64,000 nt of DNA from Styela clava. Taxonomy: Eukaryota > Chordata > Ascidiacea > Stolidobranchia > Styelidae. The notes under the pieces were generated by a model. The model saw only the letters and a list, made by a program, of their open reading frames with translations, was not told the origin of the DNA and made no database searches. The translations under genes were made by a program, and so were the position numbers. Location of the stretch: the NCBI RefSeq assembly GCF_964204865.1, contig NC_135259.1, positions 10,426,974 to 10,490,973 on the forward strand. The letters run 5' to 3'. Shown piece after piece: positions 12,852 through 21,785 of this stretch; position 1 is the first letter of the stretch; the number at the start of each line of letters is the position of its first letter.

Positions 12852-15416
12852 TTATATCCAGCTTTGTCCCTCAGGATCACCTCTGGAGTGTGATCGAGAT
12901 GAGTGACTCTTTCTATCACTAGAAGATTTCTCAGTTTCCCCTCTTCTTGAGGAATGAGAAGATCTGTGTGATCGCAACCTTCTGCCCGAGGAGTCTCGAT
13001 TTGAAGATTTCTTATTATCCCGATGGTCACTTTGTTGCGACTGTTCTGGAGATTTAGGACTCTTTCTTGGAGATGGACTATCCATGTGGCTATGTCTACT
13101 TCTAGAACTTTCTGGAGACCTATGTGATTGAGATTTATTTTCACGCGATGACGAATGTCCCACATCTTGCTGATGTTTATGTGATTTTGAGGATTTATGG
13201 CTACCTCGTTCACTGTCTCTATCTGTATATTTCTTCCTTGGTAAATTTTCGGACATCTTTTCGTTAGTATCTACTGTATTTGGGCTGAATTCATCCAAAA
13301 ATGCTGGTCTGTATTTTTCCGCTTTTGGTTGTTGTTTAAGTAGTGGGATATTTCCTGGACTGCTTGATGGAACTGCAGGAATAACCTGTGAATTATTGTT
13401 ACGTTGACTCTTCTTACTTCTGTTAGAATCCCTATGACTTTTTGGAAGTATTTGGGATTTTGTGTCTGAAACTCTTGCGCTTCTGCTACTTCTCAGTGAT
13501 GCAGGAGCTTGTTCTGGTATTGGTGTGGATGACTGAGGAGGTGTGCTTGGTAAAGGAGGTGGAGAAACCGTGGAAGAGAGAAGGCCCTCTGTTTCAGGGT
13601 TTTCTAGGAATTCAAAAGTTGAATCCTCGCCCACTAATCTTTCATTAGCAGTAGTTCTGGAATCTGGTCGGGCTGATGATTCCTCAGGATCAATTTCATT
13701 GAGGCTTTGTTTGCTAGCTCCTCTTCTAATATCAACCCATTCTTCTTCTTCTGGCGTCGGCAGTTTTTTAAAGAGTTTTCTTCTAGGAGCATAAAATATT
13801 TTACCCCTTTCATCAATAAAACATTCTAAATTTCTGCCACGCTGTCTATTTCCCCGTACAACAGTGTTGTAACTGTTTTTGTATTGCTTCAAATTTTCAC
13901 GCCGCAAGAAAAATATTTCACTTGTCTCAGATTGTTTACACACAGTCCAGTCCGATGGTACTGAAGGGTTCATCGCTGAGCAACAGCATATTTTTTGCAG
14001 TTTTGTAATTGACGGATAAGCATTTCTTGTGTAAACACTCATCTTGTGCACAGAAAAGTAGTAAATTGTGCAAAGGACTGCACCAAAAACATTCAATGTT
14101 AATTCAAAGATTAAAACAATGTAATATTGATAAATCACCAGCATACTTTCTTCATCAAGAATGGAATAATAAACTCCAGGTATCAAAAATAAAATTATAT
14201 TTTCGATAATAAATGCAAAGTAGAACCAGAAAAGGTAGCAATATGGTTGTCCTAGAAATCCATAATTTTGAGGTCGGACGCTTACGAAGATGCCTATAAG
14301 GCTATTGAGAAACACACTGAAGCAATCTTGACTTAGAAACATGTAAGCCCTGAACTTATAATCCGCTTGAACAAGCTGTTTTGTCTTTTTATCAATGTCA
14401 GTTGGATACCATAAGTATACAAGATAACACATCAGAACTGCCCAGTGAATGAAGACAAACACAAGAACATACCATTGGAAATATACAGTGAAATAGACAA
14501 ATACCAGTATTCGTGCAGCCAAGAAAAATCCCTTGTACAATGACAAAAACAAAATTTGTGGCCACTCTAGTCTTGTAGTGAAAGCTCTGGAGTGGAGTAA
14601 AGTGCGATCAACCATCAAGCGATCGGCTTCATTATCTTTGCGTGTTTTGTCATATCGAACAATTCCGCCACATAAAGAGAGATATGATATTGTAGCAGAT
14701 ATGTACTGTATAATAGGTGTTTCCTGATAAGAAACAATCAGGTATAAATTGATCAGAAGCTGAGGTAGAGATTCGAGCATACTTTCTATTAATTTCATTT
14801 TATTTAAATGAGAAAGCCACTCTTCACGAGTGAGTTCTTTCCACCATGTTTGATCAGTATTTCCAGGATAAACAATAGGAGGAACATCAGATGACGCAGG
14901 AACTTCCACAGACATTATTGCACGCCGCCCGAGAGTATTTGCACGGTCGTCCAAATCGGCGAGATTTGACATAGACATTTTTTTATCCTCTTCTCTTATA
15001 GGGTTATTTTCTTCGTGACGTACATTATTCAGCCAAACTTTAAGATATCTATAAGAGAGCTTAAAATGATACCAGATCACAGTAAGCTGAAATGGTATGT
15101 TCAGTAATGTACTGACAATCACATTTCCCCACTTTACATTTTTGCCAAACATTTTAAGAAGAAATTGACATTCGAGAACCGCTAGTAAAATTGAAGGCAC
15201 CACAATAAATCCAATAGAGAATCCAAAAGCATAGTACCATTCTCTGTCATAATAAGCTTTTAATGTGATTATATCCGTGACGATATCAGCAAAATAAACG
15301 ATAGTTGTTCCGAAAGTAAATGCAAATTCAATGAACAGAAGCCATCGTAATGGAATGGTTGGCATACGCAGGCAACAACATGATTCTCCACCAGTTTCCC
15401 CAGACTCCTGCGTCAT
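12852..15416 (-). CDS. XK-related (XKR) family membrane protein with Ser/Arg-rich tail
   Basis: One uninterrupted frame of 854 residues. The XKR family includes phospholipid scramblases activated in apoptosis (XKR4, 8, 9) and XK itself. Family hallmarks are visible. The first hydrophobic segment is followed by FADIVTDIITLKAYYDREWYY (residues 42-62). A second segment runs FIVVPSILLAV. The block MKLIESMLESLPQLLINLYL (207-226) corresponds to the conserved ES-x-PQL-x-LQLY signature. A WPQILFLSLYKG block and several further membrane helices extend to about residue 480. The last 200 or so residues are hydrophilic with many SR, RS, SH and SP pairs, so the protein is longer than human XKRs (about 370-650). 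A CCC cluster at residues 13-15 could be lipid-modified. The family is clear; scramblase activity and a caspase site are not shown. The start is the first ATG of the frame. Confidence 0.93.
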   Translation of the reverse strand: MTQESGETGGESCCCLRMPTIPLRWLLFIEFAFTFGTTIVYFADIVTDIITLKAYYDREWYYAFGFSIGFIVVPSILLAVLECQFLLKMFGKNVKWGNVIVSTLLNIPFQLTVIWYHFKLSYRYLKVWLNNVRHEENNPIREEDKKMSMSNLADLDDRANTLGRRAIMSVEVPASSDVPPIVYPGNTDQTWWKELTREEWLSHLNKMKLIESMLESLPQLLINLYLIVSYQETPIIQYISATISYLSLCGGIVRYDKTRKDNEADRLMVDRTLLHSRAFTTRLEWPQILFLSLYKGFFLAARILVFVYFTVYFQWYVLVFVFIHWAVLMCYLVYLWYPTDIDKKTKQLVQADYKFRAYMFLSQDCFSVFLNSLIGIFVSVRPQNYGFLGQPYCYLFWFYFAFIIENIILFLIPGVYYSILDEESMLVIYQYYIVLIFELTLNVFGAVLCTIYYFSVHKMSVYTRNAYPSITKLQKICCCSAMNPSVPSDWTVCKQSETSEIFFLRRENLKQYKNSYNTVVRGNRQRGRNLECFIDERGKIFYAPRRKLFKKLPTPEEEEWVDIRRGASKQSLNEIDPEESSARPDSRTTANERLVGEDSTFEFLENPETEGLLSSTVSPPPLPSTPPQSSTPIPEQAPASLRSSRSARVSDTKSQILPKSHRDSNRSKKSQRNNNSQVIPAVPSSSPGNIPLLKQQPKAEKYRPAFLDEFSPNTVDTNEKMSENLPRKKYTDRDSERGSHKSSKSHKHQQDVGHSSSRENKSQSHRSPESSRSRHSHMDSPSPRKSPKSPEQSQQSDHRDNKKSSNRDSSGRRLRSHRSSHSSRRGETEKSSSDRKSHSSRSHSRGDPEGQSWI

Positions 15417-15531
15417 GTTTATTTCCTTGTGTTACTGATCCAGTAATACAGACATCCCAAACCCTAGGACCTACACATTAAAATTCACTGTCATTATACT
15501 GAAAATAAAAAATATTTCTGTGTTTACATCA

Positions 15532-15816
15532 TTTTTATATGTTGCAAATACTCTTTGTTAGCCTGTAAGAATGATACGAAAACGCATTTTCTCGCTATAA
15601 AATGTGTGCATCAAGTTTACAGATCTCATGTAATTTCGTACCTAACGCACTTCTAGTGAGCTTGGCATAATAATTTTTATATGTTGCAAATACTCTTTGT
15701 TAGCCTGTAAGAATGATACGAAAACGCATTTTCTCGCTATAAAATGTGTGCATCAAGTTTACAGATCTCATGTAATTTCGTACCTAACGCACTTCTAGTG
15801 AGCTTGGCATAATAAT
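15532..15816. repeat. 142-bp tandem duplication upstream of XKR
   Basis: Two consecutive units, near 15532-15673 and 15674-15816, are essentially identical. For example, ATGTTGCAAATACTCTTTGT occurs at 15539 and again at 15681, 142 bp apart. The near-identity implies a recent event or an assembly artefact. The distal part of the unit is also the outer part of the left arm of the adjoining foldback element. Confidence 0.92.
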
Positions 15817-16222
15817 TTTTTGGAAGGTCAATCCTAACCCCCATCTGACTTCGCCATCCAAAAATTATGTCACTACGACATCACAATCACGTCATAGAGC
15901 TTGCCAAATATGCGTACGATCTCCTAAAATGGCATCGACGCCGATGATGAAGAACTCATTAACGTCATTGATTTCTCCCATATTGCTGTATTGGGATCAT
16001 TGCGAAAAGAAAACGAGAGAAAAAGCTGTTCGATTTTGGGTGCTTGCTCGTCTTGAATGACAGTTCGTTTAGTTTGAGGGGCTCTATTACGTTACTGTGA
16101 CGTCGTAGTGACATAATTATTGGATGGCGTAGTCAGGTGGGGGTTAGGATTGACACATGAAAAATTGTTATGCTACGCATACTCTGCCACTAGAAGTATG
16201 TTAGGTACGAAACTACATGAGA
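15766..16222. mobile_element. foldback element with long inverted arms
   Basis: The left arm (about 15766-15885) and right arm (about 16097-16222) are diverged inverted complements of roughly 120 bp. The left contains TCAATCCTAACCCCCATCTG and the right CAGGTGGGGGTTAGGATTGA. Both contain AATTATGTCACTACGACRTC on one strand or the other. About 210 bp of unique sequence lies between. There is no transposase frame. Exact outer ends and a target duplication are obscured by the tandem duplication on the left. Confidence 0.8.
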
Positions 16223-17579
16223 CCCCAAGTTTGCTATGTGCCGTTATGCCGTGTCAGTGTAGCGCTTATAATCAATTACAGATTACTTGCAGTTCACCAG
16301 ATGCAATAGAACAGACAGAAATTAGAAAAATTGTAATACAGTACAGCAGTAGGTAATAGTGAAATAAAGTAGATGAAATAGTAGAATACAGCAAAAAAGG
16401 AACAATTCAGTAATAAAAGAAATTTGGAATCAACAAGCATGGTTAAAGGGGTTCCAGCAAAAACAGCATAATACATCAGTACATTGCAAAACAGAGAAAC
16501 GGTAGAACTGCAAAAATTTGAGCTGACAGAGTCACAGAAATTCCAGAATAATCACACAGAAAAAAAAATATTTTCACCGATTTAGGATAATGTTACAAAG
16601 TGTATATTTTGATTGTTTCACGATATTTTGATTAGCACAGGTACGGTACCGGTACCGGTAGTCTACAACCAGACAACTGTCAGAAAGTGAGCTCTATCTA
16701 GAGTGCATGAGTGTATGCTTGCAGGGACATAGTTAACTATACAGAGAAGTTAGTTTCATAACATTTATATATCATAGAATATGCATGGTTTCAAAACAAA
16801 AACCACCACCCAAATAACTCCGAAGAAAAGTTGTTGTCTTGATGAATCGCAAGGCCGTTGCATTGCGGTAATAGAGCCGCGAGCCGCGCGGTCTTAAAAT
16901 CTATTTCAACTATGGGTGTTTGGGAGGTGATAGGAGCGTGAAATATTCATATCGACACACCGGATCCCTACAAAAAACAAGTAAGGATAATCAGGAATCA
17001 GTATTCATAGTATTTCTAACGCTTAGCACGATGCGTCACACCGACGAGCCAATTATTGCAATCAACTTTCTGAGGATTTATTATACAAACTCTTCGCTAT
17101 TGAAGTTCAGCTGGATTGCCTCACATTTTAAACAATGGAGCAAGGCTCAAATAAATGGGCATGATGGCTGAAACGAGATAGTACGGGTACTACAATCTTC
17201 CAAAGTAGCACTTTGATTTCATGCAAAGTTGGAAGGATGGGATTCGGACAATATAAACTAGTTTTACACCGTTGTGCCAGACATCAATCTTTGATTCAAG
17301 TCATTATTTAGCTTATTTGGAAAAGTAAGCCAAAGTACGAAGTTCAATGACCTAACCATATTATAAGAATTTCTATCTTAATGAATAATATCCGCTTTTT
17401 CATTTACTGTTTGTTCAGGTCTAGAGTGAAAATGTATACAGTACACCACTTGTTTGTGCTAGCGCACCGGTTTTATCATTGGTGCGCCACAATACATTTT
17501 ACGCAAGGCGTATATTACAAAATATGACATCGTATTCTGACGTCACAACTTTTCATGTAAAATGTCATCCATTTTGATA
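16223..17579. other. no gene seen
   Basis: AT-rich, with a short GGTACCGGTACCGGTA simple repeat near 16643. The stretch near 17018 (AACGCTTAGCACGATGCGTC) resembles 42588 and may be the edge of an unidentified dispersed repeat. Nothing else is recognised. Confidence 0.5.
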
Positions 17580-17750
17580 TATAGAGGACTTGCACGGGTC
17601 ACGTGACTTTGTTTACTGGACGGCAAAAAAACAAAAACGTCCATTTGGCTCCTGTCAGTTGCAAGTCGGATTATACGTTTTCGTTTTGTTTGGCTGTTAA
17701 AAATCGTTATTTCGCATTGTTCCGTTGGCTGTACGTATAGTAGGCTATAG

Positions 17751-17910
17751 ACAACGAAATGGATTTTCAGTTATATTCCACTGTTTTCAAAAGATGTGGA
17801 ACGTCGCGCAATGTGGATATCATCTACCGGTATTGGCAGGACTGCTTGGTGTCAAGTCCAGAAGTCATCTCGCTTGTGTTTCACTGTTTGCGGACAGCAC
17901 TTCGTTGATG
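17751..17910 (+). pseudogene. THAP-domain exon fragment, left arm
   Basis: In the frame opening just after a TAG at 17748-17750, the translation includes KDVERRAMWISS, QKSSRLCFTVCGQHFVDG. The KDxERRxxW block and the terminal C-x2-H of VCGQHF are hallmarks of the THAP zinc finger (C2CH). A GTGAGT donor follows directly. The first Cys pair is not present in frame, and this arm has Val where the other has Pro (KDPERR), so the copy looks decayed. It would act in DNA binding if it were part of an intact protein. Confidence 0.65.
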
Positions 17911-18199
17911 GTGAGTGATAATGTGTCGTTATCAATTTCTTTAAATATTCATAAGCTCCCTCATTTCAATGGAAAGCAGATGACAAACTACTGTTATTGG
18001 TAGGCCTAGGCTACTTGCAGACTTGACTTGTGTAAGGAATTAATCACCAATTGCCATAAGGTATTGTTTCTCTAGTTGGCAGGTAATCTATTACTAAGTG
18101 TGAAAGGTTGAATAGATAACTAAGTTTAACTCCATGGGCCATGCAAAAAATAACCAGAATTCATTTGAATTCGCCATCTAGAAATACGCTTGCCACCGC

Positions 18200-18450
18200 A
18201 TCTCTGATCACCCTGGTAGTTTCACAGGTTCCAATCCCATGTAGGGATAGTTATATACGAGAGGATTGCAGCTCTACTCCCACTGAGGGTGGTTCACACG
18301 ACCGCTGATCGGTTACGACCATCCCCCACCATCCAAGTCCATGCTTCTGAAAACAAATAACTGGCTAACTAATTCCGACATAGAATGGTAATCGTACGAT
18401 GTTGCACCTTGCAATCCTCCCCCTCCCAGAAAAATCCTATCCTAAAAACT
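18200..18450 (+). repeat. SINE-like segment with tRNA-type B box
   Basis: GGTTCCAATCCC near 18228 matches the pol III B box (GGTTCRANTCC). The segment lies between two direct repeats containing GCAGGTAATCTATTACT (about 18057-18095 and 18517-18556), compatible with insertion of a roughly 440-bp retroposon. The A box is not convincing and the family is unknown. Boundaries are approximate. Confidence 0.35.
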
Positions 18451-18696
18451 ACCGGCATTGGTAGGCATATTTGCGTTTTAAATTAAAAGAAATCTTCATT
18501 AATGGTCAGAAGGTGTTGTCTGATTGTTTTGTTAGTTAGCAGGTAATCTATTACTGATACGATATACAAACTTGGCACTGTCAAATGATGATTAGTGTTT
18601 AATTTCTTTTCGGGAAAAAGGAAAGATAACCCATTTTCAGCTGCTTTCAAAAGCCATCAATATTTGAATTTTCGCCATCCCCAGAGAGGAAAAGAA

Positions 18697-18860
18697 TATC
18701 AATCAATCAATCATCATTTATTCGTCAACACAATTTAAACATGGTAAGATATATGAAAAAATATTACAAATACAAGTGGAAACTAACTTAAATTGTGTGA
18801 CAGGAGTCGCGAGGGACCTCAAGAGGTCTTCAGGCAGCGACACCTAAAACGCTTGTTGAT
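18697..18860 (-). mobile_element. 3-prime end of a non-LTR retrotransposon
   Basis: Read on the minus strand, the segment ends in AATAAATGATGATTGATTGA, a microsatellite-type tail typical of CR1/L2-like LINEs. It is preceded by a compact block with GAAGACCTCTTGAGGTCCCT, which can form a small hairpin. No reverse-transcriptase frame is present, so this is a 5-prime-truncated insertion inside the THAP foldback. Confidence 0.55.
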
Positions 18861-19634
18861 TCAGGTTAATAACTTAAAAAGTTAATGAAATACCAAAACA
18901 TTTCAAAATAAATATTTTGAAGAAAAAAAGAACATTTTCAAAAAATACCAAATATCCATCATAAGTATTTAAAATAAAAAAAAAACATAACATCCTGGTT
19001 ACGAGCATGTTTTTTTATTATTTAAATCAGTGGCCAAATTCATAAAAGATGAAATGCACTGTATGAATTAAACGGTTGCACGAAAAGACATAAAATATGT
19101 TATATATCGATTTGGAGTAAAAAAAATATAACGATTAACTATAATTCCCTTTAGACAGAATCTTTCAGTATCCTCTGACATGATGTACGCAATGTCTTTA
19201 ACCAAAATTTGGTTTTCAAAAATTACGACTCCACGCACATCTGATTCGTTCGCAGAGCTGCGCTTTGTTTGGCAGAGTAGAATAACCGTACGTTATTAAT
19301 ACGTTGCGACCAAAGTGACTATAACACTTTATAGTCAATTTGGCTGCGACAGAGTAAAGGGACAGGCAGGATTCGAATATTTAACCCAGCGGATAGAAAA
19401 AGAGGGATTTTAAAGACAGGCAAGAGACAGGACCATTTCAACAAATTCTGTTAACTTGTATGCGTAACTAGGGAAACAATACCTTATGGCAATTGATGAT
19501 TAATTCCTTACACAAGTCTGCAAGTAGGCCTACGCCTAGGCCTACCAATAACAGTAGTTTGTCATCTGCTTTCCATTGAAATGAGGAAGCTTATGAATAT
19601 TTAAAGAAATTGATAACGGAACATTATCACTCAC

Positions 19635-19788
19635 CATCAACGAAGTGCTGTCCGCAAACAGTGAAACACAAGCGAGATGACTTCTGGACTTGACACCAAG
19701 CAGTCCTGCCAATAGATGATATCCACATTGCGCGACGTTCCGGATCTTTTGAAAACAGTGGAATACAACTGAAGATCCATTTCGTTGT
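19635..19788 (-). pseudogene. THAP-domain exon fragment, right arm
   Basis: This is the inverted partner of 17751-17910. Its translation has KDPERRAMWISSIGRTAWCQ and then VQKSSRLCFTVCGQHFVDG, followed by the same GTGAGT donor. It matches the THAP consensus better than the left arm (KDPERR intact). It differs by a 6-bp, in-frame deletion and a few substitutions. Like the left copy it has a stop just upstream, so the N-terminal Cys pair would have to come from another exon or has been lost. Confidence 0.65.
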
Positions 19789-19944
19789 CTATACTCTATA
19801 GGTACAATACGAAATAACCATTTTCAACAGCCAAACAAAACGGAAACGTATAATCCGACTTGCAACTGACAGGAGCCAAATGGACGTTTTTGTTTTTTTG
19901 CCGTCCAGTAAACAAAGTCACGTGACCCGTGCAAGTCCTCTATA

Positions 19945-20720
19945 CACCATTGATGTTTTGACCTAGGAGAGTGAGAGACATAGATAATTTTCGATGTTAG
20001 GAAACACGTTAGTACATCGGCTATGGAAACCACGAAGTCCCCTGAACATGATTACGTAGCGATCGATCGTGGTGCTGTTTTCATTACAGAAGTTAGCTAC
20101 CGAATCCAAAAACCTGTTAAGTTTGATATTGTACCACGGTAACGACTTCAGTACATCAGTGGACAATGGGAAAAATTATTAAAAGCGAATGCTTTCCGAA
20201 TGTATATAAACTTACTTTCGATACCAATCGAATGCAACCAGGAACAGCCAGGTGCCCCAGATGTATTTTTTATTTCAAAATAATAATTTTTTTTGAGAGC
20301 ATATTTTGATTACATGTTTTTTAGGTAAACGATAGGTGTTGGGTTGAACCACATGAATTTTGTGTAATGGTATAGAACTATAGGTGGTCCTCGGTTGGAA
20401 ACCCTGCTTTAGCAATTGAGATCATTTCATGTTGTTTTTAGTCAAACCGATAGGTGACAATTGTATCACATGAATTTTGATGTAGTGGTGAAACCTTGAT
20501 TCAATATTCCACTTGTTGTATGCATTACATATATCTTCTACAGGCAAATAAAACGCTGCTTTAGTAGAGTAGTTATGAATGTGTGAAACTAAATCGTTTT
20601 TTCCGCACGGTACCGAAACTTTGGTAATGTTCGACCAATTTCATTCAATTAGATGTTTTACTTTAACTTATTTCCTATGACTAAAAATAAAATACGCTTT
20701 ATCATGGTTGTATATTTACA
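19945..20720. other. no gene; one hAT-like terminus
   Basis: TGGTCCTCGGTTGGAAACCCTG, ending near 20409, is the complement of a CAGGGTTTCCAACC hAT-type end. Its left partner is not visible. The rest is AT-rich without features. Confidence 0.4.
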
Positions 20721-20870
20721 GCCGTGGTTCTTAAAGTGGGCGTCGCGACGCCCGGCCCAAGTGCGTCGTTTCAAATTTGCTAGGGCGTCGCAAAACTTTT
20801 CTTCTTTCGCGGAATTGTACCTACGGTGCGTAGAAAAAGTCAAAATTCTCGTTATTCTCGTTTGAATCAC
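20721..20870. mobile_element. hAT-like element fragment
   Basis: Begins CAGCCGTGGTTCTTAAAGTG and continues with a GGCGTCGCGACGCC palindrome, close to the CAGTGGTTCTYAAAG terminus common in animal hAT elements. The other end was not located and no target duplication is visible, so the right border is arbitrary. Confidence 0.5.
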
Positions 20871-21250
20871 ACTTGAAAACTGGAGATAACAATATATTAA
20901 TTCTTGTAACGATCAACCTTATTTATATGTGGCCTCACTGACGTCATGCACACACTGGATAGACTTGAGTCATGCATGTCATTCTATTCTAATTCTTTCA
21001 TGAACATGGGCATGTCGCGCGTTGTTGAGCAACGTTCAGCACTTCTTCTGCGCGGGGACTATAACGGATATTCAATATAGACACCTGTAGCTTTGAGTTC
21101 ATTTTTCCATTTCTTTCTTATGCTTTTATTCTTTATGTATGCTATAAAAGTATACCACGCAATGCGACACGGTCTTTGTTGCAAACAAAAACATGGAAAT
21201 ATTGCATTTTGGTACTATTATCGTATAACAATAAAATATATAGTTGATGA

Positions 21251-21613
21251 TGTACTGCTCTAGTGTATTGCTATGCAGACGGAGGAAATAAAAATAACGA
21301 ATGAGGGGCATGCCAACTACGGAAATTTGTGACTGAGTCGGATATGTACTGCTCTAGTGTATTGCTCTGCAAACGGAGGAAATAAAAATAACTAATGAGT
21401 GGAATGCCAACTACGGAAATTTGTAACTGAGCCGGATATGTACTGCTCTGCAGACGGAGGAAATAAAAATAACTAATGAGGGGCATGCCAACTGCGGAAA
21501 TTTGTTACTGAGCAGGATATGTACTGCTCTAGTGTATTGCTCTACAGACGGAGGAAATAAAAATAACGAAGGAGTGGGATGCCAACTGCGGAAATTTGTG
21601 ATTGAGCAGGATA
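21251..21613. repeat. four-unit tandem repeat upstream of the lipocalin gene
   Basis: Units begin TGTACTGCTC at 21251, 21345, 21439 and 21520, giving spacings of 94, 94 and 81 bp. The third unit lacks the CTAGTGTATTGCTCT segment. Each contains GGAGGAAATAAAAATAAC and a CCAACTRCGGAAATTTGT block. The array ends about 170 bp before the lipocalin start codon. It may be a satellite or a promoter-proximal repeat. Confidence 0.92.
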
Positions 21614-21785
21614 TTCGTTTGACTCCAACCCATGGCATTTAACCCAGAGAACACTCAGACGTTTGCGACGGAAACAAACATATTTCTATATGGTATAAAG
21701 AAACTATAAATAAGCAACTCACCTTTAAAATATTGGTTTATTGAATTTTACGTTGCTCTGAAAGATTTTTGAGGTCCGTGCTAAA

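Larger units (their letters stand above)
17580..19944. mobile_element. 2.4-kb foldback element with inverted THAP-exon arms
   Basis: The left arm, 17580 to about 18078, and the right arm, about 19466 to 19944, are inverted copies of nearly 500 bp. They start TATAGAGGACTTGCACGGGT and end with its complement. Each arm has the same layout: terminal repeat, a THAP-like exon, a GTGAGT donor, and about 170 bp of following sequence. Between the arms lie a SINE-like segment and a LINE 3-prime end. THAP domains are characteristic of P-element-type transposases. The simplest reading is two 5-prime ends of one transposase gene joined head-to-head. No catalytic domain and no clear target duplication were found. 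Confidence 0.82.
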
